Shown here: one piece after another, positions 25,327 to 33,764 of the stretch
Position numbering within the stretch: the stretch's first letter is position 1
Layout of the letters: each line of letters starts with the position of its first letter
Assembly: GCA_963787375.1 (NCBI GenBank)
Contig: CAWBCR010000017.1
Location: 372,001-436,000 of the forward strand
Length of the DNA stretch: 64,000 bases
Direction of reading: 5' to 3'
Source of the DNA: CAWBCR01 sp963787375
GTDB taxonomy: Bacteria; Chloroflexota; Anaerolineae; Aggregatilineales; UBA3940
Notes under the pieces: model-generated
What the model was told of the DNA's origin: nothing
Seen by the model: the letters and a program-made list of their open reading frames with translations, nothing else
Database searches by the model: none
Made by a program: the position numbers and the translations under genes

Positions 25327-26310
25327 ATGGCCTGCCATGTCGTGATCCCCGATAACGTCGATCAGGCCGCGCTGGACGTACTGGCTCAGGCCGGCGGCTT
25401 GACGGTCACTGCGCCGGGCAAGATGGCCCGCGCGGCGGTGCTGGCCGCCGTACCGCAGGCCGACGCGCTGATCATCCGCAGTGGCACTACCGTCGATGCC
25501 GAGATGCTGGCTGCTGCGCCGCTGCTCAAGGCGGTGGCGCGGGCCGGCGTCGGCGTCGACAACGTCGACCTGGCCGAAGCCACCCGGCGCGGCGTGGTAG
25601 TGATGAACACGCCCGGCGGCAACACCGTCTCGACCGCCGAGCACGCCTTCGCGCTGATGCTGGCGCTGGTGCGCCACATCCCTGCCGCACACCAGTCGCT
25701 GAAGGATGGTCAGTGGGACCGCAAGGCGTTCGCCGGGAGCGAGCTGCGTGGCAAGACGCTGGGCATCGTTGGCTTTGGACGCATCGGACAGGCGATTGCG
25801 CGGCGGGCCGTGGCGTTTGAGATGGCGGTCATTGCCTTTGAGCCGTATGCGAACGAGCAGACCTACCGGGTGCGCGACGAGCTGGGTGTCAAACTGGTCG
25901 ATCTGGACACGCTGTACGCCCGGGCCGACATTATCACGCTGCACCCGGCGCTCACCGACGAGACACGTGGCATGATCAACGCCCAGAGCATCGCCCGGAT
26001 GAAGCCCGGCGTGCGTCTGATTAACGCGGCGCGCGGCGGGCTGATCGCCGCCGCCGATCTGGCCGAGGCTATCCGGCGCGGGCAGGTGGCCGGCGTGGCG
26101 CTCGACGTTTACGAGCCGGAGCCACCCTCCGCCGATTACCCGCTGCTGGGCCTGCCGGAGGTGGTTCATACGCCGCACCTGGCGGCCAGCACCCCCGAGG
26201 CGCAGGTGGAGGTCGGCGTGGAAGCGGCCCACCTGATCGTTGATGCGCTGCTGCATAGCCGCTATGCGAATGTCGTCAACCCTGAGGCGCTGCCATCGAA
26301 ACAGGCCTGA
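25327..26310 (+). CDS. serA: D-3-phosphoglycerate dehydrogenase-like 2-hydroxyacid dehydrogenase (short form)
   Basis: A 327-residue NAD-dependent dehydrogenase. The Rossmann motif is LGIVGFGRIGQAIARRA (about residue 145). The catalytic arginine is in INAARGG, the glutamate lies downstream in DVYEPEPP, and the histidine is in HTPHLAAST (about residue 283). It lacks the intervening and ACT regulatory domains, so feedback inhibition by serine of the classic kind is not expected. It follows the aminotransferase gene by 30 bases and precedes an isocitrate-dehydrogenase-family gene. Confidence 0.9.
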   Translation: MACHVVIPDNVDQAALDVLAQAGGLTVTAPGKMARAAVLAAVPQADALIIRSGTTVDAEMLAAAPLLKAVARAGVGVDNVDLAEATRRGVVVMNTPGGNTVSTAEHAFALMLALVRHIPAAHQSLKDGQWDRKAFAGSELRGKTLGIVGFGRIGQAIARRAVAFEMAVIAFEPYANEQTYRVRDELGVKLVDLDTLYARADIITLHPALTDETRGMINAQSIARMKPGVRLINAARGGLIAAADLAEAIRRGQVAGVALDVYEPEPPSADYPLLGLPEVVHTPHLAASTPEAQVEVGVEAAHLIVDALLHSRYANVVNPEALPSKQA

Positions 26311-26373
26311 CGCCGAATCGGATCGGCCCCTTTTTGCCTCTAAACAGTGTATCGACCAGAGGATGTGGAGAAC

Positions 26374-27456
26374 GTGACTGACAGAAAAACCGTTGCAGTG
26401 CTGCAAGGCGATCAGACCGGCCAGGAGCTTCTGGACGAAGCGCTGCGCGTGCTCGACCCGGACGTGATCGCCTGTGATCTGGCGTTTGAGCCGTTCGACC
26501 TTTCGCTGGAGAACCGCCGCAAGACGAAAAACAAAGTCGTTCACGAGGCAGCCGAGCGAATTAAACAGACGGGGCTGGGCATCAAAGCAGCGACCATCAC
26601 CCCCGGCGACCCGGACGACGTCGGCAGCCCCAACGCGCTGCTGCGCGAGCTGCTCAACGCGCAGGTGATCCTGCGCATCGGGCGGCGCATCCCGCGCGTG
26701 AGGCCGGTGGGCGGCGTCCACGCACCGATTGCCGTGGTGCGCATGGCTGTCGAAGGTGCCTACAACGCCAAAGAATGGCGCGAGGGCGAGGGGCTGGACG
26801 AGGTTGCCTACAGCACGCGCAAGCTCACCCGGCGCACCTGCCGCGCGGTGGCCGAGTTCACCTTCCGCTACGCGCAGCGCAATAATGCGAAGGTGTTCGG
26901 CGGACCCAAGTACACTGTTAGTCCAGTATATGATGGTCTGTTTAAGGAAGAGATGGACCTGGCGCACGAACGCTACCCCGGCGTGCGCTATGACCCACAG
27001 CTGATCGATGCGACCTACGCGCTGCTGCTGGAAACTACTGGTGAGCCGTTGGTCATCCCTGCGCTGAACCGCGATGGTGATACGCTGAGCGACCTGGTGC
27101 TGAAACTGTACGGCACCATCGCCGGGGCCGAGTCGTCGGTGCTGAGCCTCAATGAGCAATTCGAGGTGTCCGTAGTGCTGACCGAAGCCCCTCACGGCAC
27201 CGCGCCCAGCCTTGAGGGCAAGAACATTGCCAACCCGATGGCGATGATCCTGGCCGGTGCAGCGCTGCTGCGCTACGTCGGCAGCGAGCAGGCGTCGGCG
27301 GCCAGCCGGGCGATCTATGAGGCGGTGTTCGAGGCCGTCTACGACGGCATCCGTACGCCCGATCTGGGAGGGCAGGCCACCACTACAGAGTATACTGATG
27401 AGGTCATTCGCCGAGTGCAGGGCAAGCTCGAAGTGTGGAGCGCGCTGGGCGAGTGA
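26374..27456 (+). CDS. Isocitrate/isopropylmalate dehydrogenase family protein
   Basis: A 360-residue decarboxylating dehydrogenase. The Mg-binding Asp pair is in NRDGDTLSDL, the substrate arginines are in the YSTRKLTRRTCRAVAEF helix, and the NAD-loop is TEAPHGTAPSLEGKNIANPMAMIL. The N-terminal part is unusual: the usual PGDGIGPE is LQGDQTGQEL. Substrate cannot be fixed; isocitrate, isopropylmalate or tartrate-like acids are possible. GTG 26374 is chosen because homology starts at TDRKTVAVLQGD; a GTG at 26347 is also open. Confidence 0.85.
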   Translation: MTDRKTVAVLQGDQTGQELLDEALRVLDPDVIACDLAFEPFDLSLENRRKTKNKVVHEAAERIKQTGLGIKAATITPGDPDDVGSPNALLRELLNAQVILRIGRRIPRVRPVGGVHAPIAVVRMAVEGAYNAKEWREGEGLDEVAYSTRKLTRRTCRAVAEFTFRYAQRNNAKVFGGPKYTVSPVYDGLFKEEMDLAHERYPGVRYDPQLIDATYALLLETTGEPLVIPALNRDGDTLSDLVLKLYGTIAGAESSVLSLNEQFEVSVVLTEAPHGTAPSLEGKNIANPMAMILAGAALLRYVGSEQASAASRAIYEAVFEAVYDGIRTPDLGGQATTTEYTDEVIRRVQGKLEVWSALGE

Positions 27457-27515
27457 GGCTCATGCGCAAACGCCGGAGGCTCAGTGGCAGGCAGGTCATA
27501 TCAGGAGATCATGTG

Positions 27516-28910
27516 ATGGATAGTGCAATGCAGGCGCTGCGGGCGCGCGAATTCTCCCGTCTCGATGCAAACGGGCAGACTTACCTCGATTACACCGGAG
27601 GCGGCCTGTATGCCGAGTTGCAGATCCGTGAGCAGGCCGAGCGGCTGCTGGCAGGCGTCTATGGCAATCCGCACTCGCAGAACCCGGCGTCGCTGGCCAG
27701 CACCCACTTTGTCGAAGCTGCCCGCCAGCGAGTCCGGGCCTTCTTCGAGGCTGACCCTGACGAGTACGAGGTGGTCTTCACCCTGAACGCCAGCGGCGCG
27801 CTGAAGCTCGTCGGCGAGAGCTACCCGTTTGCCGATGGCTCGCATTACGTGCTGCTGGCCGACGACCATAATTCGGTCAACGGCATCCGCGAGTTTGCAC
27901 AGGCCCGCGGCGCGCAGGTGACCTACATCCCGCTCAACCCTGAGCTACGTGTGGAGCCGTCGACGCTGGAGGAGGCGCTGGGCGGGGCCGATACAGGTAG
28001 TCCCAACCTGTTCGCTTACCCGGCGCAGTCGAATTTCTCCGGTGTCAAGCATCCGTTGGGCTGGATCGAGATGGCGCATGGGCTGGGCTACGATGTGCTG
28101 CTCGACGTGGCGGCCTACGCGCCGACCAGCCGCCTGAGCCTGCGCGAGGTCAGGCCCGAGTTTGCAGCGTTGTCGTTCTACAAGATGTTCGGCTACCCGA
28201 CGGGGGTTGGCGCGCTGCTGTGTCGCCGCGACGTGATGCATAAGCTGGTGCGCCCGTGGTTTGGCGGCGGGACGGTGCGCTTTGTATCGGCGCAAAACAA
28301 GCTGCACCTGCTCCAGCCGACCGGCGAGGCGTTCGAGGATGGCACGCTGAACTACCTCAGCATCCCCGGTGTCATCACCGGGCTGGACTTTCTCGACGAG
28401 GTCAGCATGGAGCGCATCCACGCGCACGTGATGTCCATGACCGGGCTGCTGCTCGACCGGCTGCAGGCGCTCAAGCACAGCAACGGTGCGCCGCTGGTCG
28501 AGATCTATGGGCCAAAGTCGACAGAAAAGCGCGGTGGGACGGTGGCCCTCAACGTCTTCTCGCCGGACGGGGACGAAGTCGACTGCAAGCTGGTGGAGAG
28601 CCGCGCCAACGAGAACGGCATCTCGGTGCGGTCGGGCTGCTTCTGCAACCCCGGCGCGGCGGAATTGGCGTTTCAGTACCAGGCGGTGCAGGCTTACCAG
28701 TGCTTCGAGGTGCTGAAGCCGGAGATGTTCACGCTTCAGCAGTTCTCAAGTTGTATGAACGACAAGCCGGTGGGCGCGGTGCGCGTCTCGGTGGGGATTG
28801 CAACCAACGAGGCCGACATTGAGCGGCTGATTGACCTGCTCAAGACGTTTGTCGATTTCTCGCCGGAGCCGGGCGGCGCGCGCACGGTGCCGCAGTTTGT
28901 CGGGCCATAG
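27516..28910 (+). CDS. Class V aminotransferase, molybdenum-cofactor-sulfurase-like (NifS-type domain only)
   Basis: A 464-residue PLP protein. Features are YLDYTGGGLYAE at the N-terminus, the lysine in FAALSFYKMFGYPTGVGALL, and RSGCFCNPGAAE near residue 373, the active-site cysteine motif typical of MoCo sulfurases rather than IscS. The MOSC domain that receives sulfur in eukaryotic sulfurases is absent. It is therefore a cysteine-desulfurase-like enzyme or a related C-S/C-N lyase; the acceptor is unknown. ATG 27516 follows CAGGAGA by seven bases. It ends the four-gene cluster begun at 24205. Confidence 0.85.
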   Translation: MDSAMQALRAREFSRLDANGQTYLDYTGGGLYAELQIREQAERLLAGVYGNPHSQNPASLASTHFVEAARQRVRAFFEADPDEYEVVFTLNASGALKLVGESYPFADGSHYVLLADDHNSVNGIREFAQARGAQVTYIPLNPELRVEPSTLEEALGGADTGSPNLFAYPAQSNFSGVKHPLGWIEMAHGLGYDVLLDVAAYAPTSRLSLREVRPEFAALSFYKMFGYPTGVGALLCRRDVMHKLVRPWFGGGTVRFVSAQNKLHLLQPTGEAFEDGTLNYLSIPGVITGLDFLDEVSMERIHAHVMSMTGLLLDRLQALKHSNGAPLVEIYGPKSTEKRGGTVALNVFSPDGDEVDCKLVESRANENGISVRSGCFCNPGAAELAFQYQAVQAYQCFEVLKPEMFTLQQFSSCMNDKPVGAVRVSVGIATNEADIERLIDLLKTFVDFSPEPGGARTVPQFVGP

Positions 28911-28932
28911 GGGCACAGCGCCGCCGTGCCCC
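28910..28932. terminator. Hairpin between convergent genes
   Basis: GGGGCAC (28910-28916) pairs with GTGCCCC (28926-28932) between the sulfurase-like gene and the facing SWIM gene. The T-run is weak. Confidence 0.6.
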
Positions 28933-28935
28933 TTG

Positions 28936-29574
28936 CTAGGCCGCCTCAAGGCTGCGAAACGTCCAGCGTGAGCCCTGGGGTCCACCATATTCCCGCGCCA
29001 CCAGCAGGTCGATCAGCGCATCGCGGGCGTAGACTTCCGGAATGAGTTTAAAGCCCATCGCCAGGTGCTTGCACAGCACCTGGCGGTGTGACGCAAAGGC
29101 GAAGAACGCACAGTCGCAGGCCAGCGTGTGGTGCGCCATGTCGATCACCACGTCGTGACCGCGCATGGTGTACATCCACCGCTGCGATCCGCCTTCGACC
29201 AGCGTCGCGTCTTCGGCGTCGATCTCGTCCATGCGCGGCCCGCCGGCCCGCCCGGTACGCTGTTCGCCCAATTCCAGCGCGCGCTGGAGCAGATCCTCGA
29301 CCGGCAGCCCGCCGTAGTGCGCGGCGATCAGCCGGTCTTCGAGGTCCTGAAGCTGGCCCGCGTCAAGCTGGCGCAGCAGCCGCACGATCAACTCTGACCG
29401 GTCCAGGCCTGGCACGCGGCGTAGGCCAAACTGCTCGCCCAGGTAGACCAAAACCGGTGCGCTGGTGTCGCGCAGCAGGTTGACCAGCACCGGCGACGCC
29501 GCAGCCCGCTGCCGGCTGCGCTGAACCGTGATACTTCTGACCTTCATGCCTGTACCTGCTTTTCTACTCCACAT
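28936..29574 (-). CDS. SWIM zinc-finger protein
   Basis: A 212-residue protein with one recognisable domain: a SWIM zinc finger C-x-C-x(n)-C-x-H (CDC near residue 150, then CKH 16 residues on), preceded by the usual MYTMRGHDVVIDMAHHTLAC strand region. SWIM fingers bind DNA or proteins. The N-terminal part (LLRQLDAGQLQDLEDRLIAAHYGG) is helical and unassigned. ATG 29574 lies seven bases after GAGGG. The promoter just upstream carries a palindrome across its -35 element, so it is probably repressor-controlled or autoregulated. Confidence 0.82.
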   Translation of the reverse strand: MWSRKAGTGMKVRSITVQRSRQRAAASPVLVNLLRDTSAPVLVYLGEQFGLRRVPGLDRSELIVRLLRQLDAGQLQDLEDRLIAAHYGGLPVEDLLQRALELGEQRTGRAGGPRMDEIDAEDATLVEGGSQRWMYTMRGHDVVIDMAHHTLACDCAFFAFASHRQVLCKHLAMGFKLIPEVYARDALIDLLVAREYGGPQGSRWTFRSLEAA

Positions 29575-29621
29575 CTCTTTACCCTCAACAATCCCTATAC
29601 CTGTAAATCTCTGATGCCTCT

Positions 29622-29663
29622 ACTATAGAGTGTATCGCATTGTTGTGACACCTAATGTCACAA
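29622..29663 (-). promoter_or_regulatory. Promoter with overlapping operator palindrome for the SWIM gene
   Basis: On the minus strand TGTCAC (29645-29650), 17 bases, TATAGT (29622-29627). The -35 is covered by a perfect inverted repeat TTGTGACA-N5-TGTCACAA (29643-29663), a classic arrangement for a repressor site. Confidence 0.65.
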
Positions 29664-29678
29664 TGTGCGGGCAAAATC

Positions 29679-29711
29679 AAACGGGCCGGGCGGACGCTGC
29701 CCGGCCCGTTT
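29679..29711. terminator. Bidirectional terminator after the GH31 gene
   Basis: AAACGGGCCGGGC (29679-29691) pairs with GCCCGGCCCGTTT (29699-29711), with A- and T-rich flanks on both sides. Confidence 0.85.
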
Positions 29712-29729
29712 TGCTCATTTTGCATCGAT

Positions 29730-32282
29730 TCAGCCAAAATGCAGCACGAATGGCCCTTGTGCATCCAACTTGACGTTGAGGCGACGTGCCTGCGCATCCC
29801 AGGCGTGCGAAACGAGCAGGCCATCCTCGACGTGGATCGTGCCCGGCCCCGCGCTGAGCCCGGCGATGTCGATCTTTACGTGTGTATACCCCGGCGCGTA
29901 TGTCCCCTGCTCGACGTGGTGGGTGAGGCGGCCCTGCTCGCCGTCCAACACAAAACGCGACACGCGGTGCGCGTCGGGCCGGGCGTACTCCGGCGTGAGG
30001 CCGTCGTCTTCGTACAGCAGGCTGCTGTGTTCCCCCGGCGAGTGGTAAGCGCGCAGTTCCAGCACATCAACCGGCTTCTCGCCGACATACTGCTGCGTCG
30101 GCCAGAAGGGGATCACCGCCCCACCCCGCACGAACAGCGGCAGCACGTCGAGCGGCGCGTCGACGGTGAGCGTCTCCGGGCCGCTGTGGCGCGCGTCGCT
30201 CCAGAAGTTGAACCACTCGCCGGCAGGCAGGTAAACGCGGCGCTGCGTGGCCCCTTCATCGACTATTGGCGCGACGAGCAGCGAGTCGCCCAGCATATAT
30301 TCGTCGTCGAGGCTGGAGACGGCGGGATCTTCGGAGAACATGAACGCTAGCGCGCGCATCGGCGGGGCCCCGGTTTGCGATGCCTGCCATACAGCGGTGT
30401 ACAGGTAGGGCAGTAGGCGGTAGCGCAGTTCAAGGTATTTGCGGCAGATCGCCTCAACCTCCTCGCCAAACGCCCACGGCTCCTGGTCGGGTGAGCCGGC
30501 CATCGAATGCACGCGGTAGAATGGCATGAAAGCCCCAAGCTGCATCCAGCGCGCATACAATTCCGGCGACGGTCCACCGGTGAAGCCGCCCACGTCTGCC
30601 CCGCTGATTGGCACGCCCGATAGGCCGAGCGTCAGCACCATCTGGATCGACAGCCGCAGATGATCCCAGGTGCTTTTGTTATCGCCGGTCCAGTGCATCG
30701 CGTAGCGCTGCATGCCCGCCCAGCCAGAGCGGGTCAGGATCGTCGGGCGGCGGTCGGGGCGCAGGCGTTCAAGTCCCTCGGCGCTGGCGCGGGCCATCAG
30801 CAGGCCATATACGTTGTGAAGCTCAGCCTGAGTGCCCCCCTGTCCTTCTTTGCTGTGCTGCACGATCTCCGGCACCCACGGCTTATCTGTGCCGATGGCG
30901 ATGATCGCGATCTCGTTCATGTCGTTCCAGAAGGCGTCCATGCCGTCGTCGAGGTATCCGGCGTATTGATCGCCCCACCAGTGGCGCGTGTCGGGGTCAG
31001 TGAAGTCGGGGAAGTGACACTCGCCGGGCCACACCGGCCCGCTGAAAGGCACGCCGTCCGGGTAGGTGATGAACCGCCGCTGCGCGACGCCTTCGTCGTA
31101 GACCCGGTATCCCCGGTGAACCTGTATGCCGGGGTCGACCATCGACAGGCCCTTGAAGCCCTGCTCGTGCAGCGCGTCGAGCATCGCCGGCGGGTCGGGG
31201 AAGCGGCGGCGATCCCAGGTGAAGCAGCGATAGTCGTCGAGATAGTGAATATCGAAGTGGATCACGTCGCATGGCAGGCGGCGCGCGCGGAACGCCTGCG
31301 CAAGCTGGAGCACGCGCTCCTGCGGATAGTAGCTCCAGCGCGACTGGTGAAAGCCCAGCGCCCACAGCGGCGGCAGCTTCGTGCGGCCTGTCATTTCCGT
31401 ATAACGCTCAAGGACGCTGCGCGGTGTGCCCGCCATCAGGTACAGCCGAAACTCGCCATCGGCGGCGCGGTAATCGAGCACGCCCGGCTGGCCCGTGCCA
31501 AGGTCCACCCACGCCCGATAGGAATTGTCGAAGAACAGCCCGGCGGCGCGACCGCCAGTCAGGGTCATGACAAACGGGATGCTCATGTAGATCGGCTCAT
31601 GGCCACGGTCGTAGCCGCTGGGGTCGCTGTTCCACAACTCGAAGCGCTGGCTGGCGTGGTTGAGTGATGTGGCTTTCTCTCCCAGGCCGTAGAACGCGGT
31701 GGACGTGTCGAATGCCGCCTGCCACCCGACCTGGCCCGACTGCGGATCGTGCCGGATGCCACGGCCGGCGAACAGCGGGCGATCCCCGGCGCTGTCGTGC
31801 ACGGTGAGGGTGCCGCTTGCTTTGTCGACGGTAATTGTCAGCGCGCCCGCCTCAATTTCGATCCGGTCCGCCCGGTCGGAGACGTGCAGCGATGCCCCAC
31901 CCCACCCCGCTTCGGGCTTTTCGACGCCATACGAGAACGGCTCGGGAAAGTCACCGCTGCGGCTGGCGCGGATCAGCACCAGGTCGGCAGCGAGCGCACT
32001 GATACGCAGCGCGGCCCGCTCCGCCGTGATCGTCACGCGCGGCCCGTCGACATCGACGCCGGTGACGCGGCCCGGAGCATCGAGGTGGTCGTAGGGCGGT
32101 CGGGCTGGCTCGGCAGGTGCGCGCAGCGCGAGCCACACGCCTCGCCAGTAGGCTGGTCCGCGCAGGTCCGGCTGTGTCGAGCGGACGATGCGCGCCGCGC
32201 GACGATACGGATACAGCACGCCGCGTGCCACCATGCGCGGTGAGATGATGTTGAAGATCTGGAACGGGTTGACTCTGGCCAT
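29730..32282 (-). CDS. Glycoside hydrolase family 31 (alpha-glucosidase/alpha-xylosidase type)
   Basis: An 850-residue retaining glycosidase. The N-terminal beta-sandwich contains FYGLGEKATSLNHASQRFELWN. The catalytic nucleophile Asp is in AFWNDMNEI (about residue 456). The acid/base Asp is in ISGADVGGFTGGPSPELYARW. The C-terminal RRVYLPAGEWFNFWSD and LPLFVRGGAVIPFW segments complete the fold. No signal peptide is seen, so it is probably cytoplasmic. The ATG at 32280-32282 (eight bases after AAGGA) is chosen over one nine codons upstream. It is divergent from dnaN across a short AT-rich spacer with a palindrome. Confidence 0.93.
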   Translation of the reverse strand: MARVNPFQIFNIISPRMVARGVLYPYRRAARIVRSTQPDLRGPAYWRGVWLALRAPAEPARPPYDHLDAPGRVTGVDVDGPRVTITAERAALRISALAADLVLIRASRSGDFPEPFSYGVEKPEAGWGGASLHVSDRADRIEIEAGALTITVDKASGTLTVHDSAGDRPLFAGRGIRHDPQSGQVGWQAAFDTSTAFYGLGEKATSLNHASQRFELWNSDPSGYDRGHEPIYMSIPFVMTLTGGRAAGLFFDNSYRAWVDLGTGQPGVLDYRAADGEFRLYLMAGTPRSVLERYTEMTGRTKLPPLWALGFHQSRWSYYPQERVLQLAQAFRARRLPCDVIHFDIHYLDDYRCFTWDRRRFPDPPAMLDALHEQGFKGLSMVDPGIQVHRGYRVYDEGVAQRRFITYPDGVPFSGPVWPGECHFPDFTDPDTRHWWGDQYAGYLDDGMDAFWNDMNEIAIIAIGTDKPWVPEIVQHSKEGQGGTQAELHNVYGLLMARASAEGLERLRPDRRPTILTRSGWAGMQRYAMHWTGDNKSTWDHLRLSIQMVLTLGLSGVPISGADVGGFTGGPSPELYARWMQLGAFMPFYRVHSMAGSPDQEPWAFGEEVEAICRKYLELRYRLLPYLYTAVWQASQTGAPPMRALAFMFSEDPAVSSLDDEYMLGDSLLVAPIVDEGATQRRVYLPAGEWFNFWSDARHSGPETLTVDAPLDVLPLFVRGGAVIPFWPTQQYVGEKPVDVLELRAYHSPGEHSSLLYEDDGLTPEYARPDAHRVSRFVLDGEQGRLTHHVEQGTYAPGYTHVKIDIAGLSAGPGTIHVEDGLLVSHAWDAQARRLNVKLDAQGPFVLHFG

Positions 32283-32347
32283 TTTCCAGTTCCTTCGAGA
32301 GTGGAGCAAAAAGCACGAAATTGCAGGCTGTGATATGCTTGAGTCTG

Positions 32348-32363
32348 TACAACATATGTTGTA
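32348..32363. promoter_or_regulatory. Perfect 16-bp palindrome between GH31 and dnaN
   Basis: TACAACATATGTTGTA is fully self-complementary and lies in the AT-rich divergent spacer, 65 bases from GH31 and 61 from dnaN. An AT-rich TATAGT...CATAAT stretch on the dnaN side may be its promoter. The site could serve a regulator of the glycosidase. Confidence 0.6.
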
Positions 32364-32424
32364 TACTTACAGCTATAGTCTAATGCATAATACTCACCAA
32401 GCATAGCGAGGAAGCGAGTTCGAC

Positions 32425-33564
32425 ATGGGGATGCGAGTTTCATGCCTCCAAGACAACCTGGCGCGTGGCCTGAACATCGTGAGCCGCGCGGTAGGCACGC
32501 GCACGACCCTGCCTGTGCTCTCGAACGTGCTGCTGGCTACCGACAATGGTCGGCTACGGTTGGCTGCTACCAACCTCGACATGGGGATCACAGCCTGGAT
32601 CGGCGCGTCGGTGGAAGAAGACGGCGCGATCACTGTGCCGGCGCGCACGCTGAACGATCTGGTCAATACGCTCTCACCAGAGCGGGTTGACCTGGAAGTC
32701 GCAGTGCGCACCAATGCCATGCACCTGGCCTGCGGGGCGACGACGGCCAGCATCAAGGGCATCGACGCCTACGAGTTCCCGCCTATCCCTGAGCCTGCCG
32801 AAGACGACGAGCGTCTGTCGATCCCCGCCGACGTGCTGAAAGAGACAATCAACATGGTGGCCTTCGCCGCAGCCCGCGACGACAGCCGCCCCATCCTGAC
32901 CGGCGTGTCGATCGGCTTTCAGGATGGCTTGCTGACCATGGCCGCTGCCGATGGCTTCCGGCTCTCGGTGCGGGAGCTTCCGCTCGACGTAGAGTTCTAT
33001 GACAGCTTTCTGCTGGTCGTGCCGGCCCGCACGCTGAGCGAGCTGGCGCGCATCGGCAGCGACGACGAGGAAGCGATCAACCTGATCCTGCCGCACGAGC
33101 GGTCACAGATCTTGTTCCAAATGAAAGACGTGAATGTCGTCTCCCAGCTCATCGACGGCGTGTTTCCTGATTATCGCCAGATCATCCCGCGTGACACTGC
33201 GACCCGCACGGTCCTGTACACCGCCGACCTGCTGCGTGCCTGTAAGCGCGCCGACATCTTCGCCCGCGAAGCCAATCACACCGTGCGCATGAGCATCGAG
33301 CCGCAGGACGGGATGGCGGGCATCGCCCGGGTGCGGGCCCAGTCTTCTGAGACGGGCGAAAATGAAGTTGTGCTTGACGCGACTATCGAGGGTGAGGGCA
33401 TGGAAGTCGCCTTTAACGTCCGCTACCTGATCGAGGTGTTGAGCGTGATCTCGACCGATCAGGTGGTGCTCAAGACGACCCGGCCCGACAAGCCAGGCGT
33501 CCTGCAGCCGCTGGGCGATGAGAGCTTCACCCATGTCATTATGCCGATGCACATTGGCCGCTGA
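32425..33564 (+). CDS. dnaN: DNA polymerase III subunit beta (sliding clamp)
   Basis: A 379-residue clamp with three similar domains. Typical segments are MRVSCLQDNLARGLNIVSRAV at the start, LTGVSIGFQDGLLTMAAADGFRLSVR in the middle domain and a C-terminal VIMPMHIGR close to the conserved MPM(R/H) end. Length is normal. dnaA and recF are not next to it. Start is ATG 32425, with ATG 32431 as an alternative. A strong terminator follows. Confidence 0.97.
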   Translation: MGMRVSCLQDNLARGLNIVSRAVGTRTTLPVLSNVLLATDNGRLRLAATNLDMGITAWIGASVEEDGAITVPARTLNDLVNTLSPERVDLEVAVRTNAMHLACGATTASIKGIDAYEFPPIPEPAEDDERLSIPADVLKETINMVAFAAARDDSRPILTGVSIGFQDGLLTMAAADGFRLSVRELPLDVEFYDSFLLVVPARTLSELARIGSDDEEAINLILPHERSQILFQMKDVNVVSQLIDGVFPDYRQIIPRDTATRTVLYTADLLRACKRADIFAREANHTVRMSIEPQDGMAGIARVRAQSSETGENEVVLDATIEGEGMEVAFNVRYLIEVLSVISTDQVVLKTTRPDKPGVLQPLGDESFTHVIMPMHIGR

Positions 33565-33587
33565 GTCGTTCACCGGCGCGCCATCCC

Positions 33588-33617
33588 CCGCCCAACGACG
33601 TTGGGCGGGTTTCTTTT
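33588..33617 (+). terminator. Intrinsic terminator of dnaN
   Basis: CCCGCCCAAC pairs with GTTGGGCGGG across ACG-type loop bases and is followed by TTTCTTTTT. Confidence 0.88.
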
Positions 33618-33638
33618 TGGGCCGGACTAATACAATAC

Positions 33639-33654
33639 CGATAGTGTTCTATCG
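33639..33654. promoter_or_regulatory. Inverted repeat upstream of the thioredoxin gene, with a second half-site
   Basis: CGATAG-TGTT-CTATCG is a perfect 6-base inverted repeat. The ten bases CCGATAGTGT (33638-33647) recur at 33716-33725, flanking the candidate promoter on both sides. This suggests a regulator site. Confidence 0.45.
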
Positions 33655-33670
33655 TTGATCTAACACTTGG

Positions 33671-33699
33671 TTGATATGTTTATAGCATTGAAGTAATTA
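33671..33699 (+). promoter_or_regulatory. Probable promoter of the thioredoxin-domain gene
   Basis: TTGATA (33671-33676), 17 bases, TAATTA (33694-33699), about 65 bases before the start codon. Confidence 0.5.
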
Positions 33700-33764
33700 T
33701 CGGGATCAGCAGTTGCCGATAGTGTCTGTCCGCTGGTGTGTGGTATCAACCAAGAGGGGTCCGT

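Noticed and set aside
24769..27195. An 808-codon open frame on the minus strand
   Set aside because: It lies opposite three recognised genes and shows no family signature, signal or ribosome site. It is a mirror of GC-rich codon usage.
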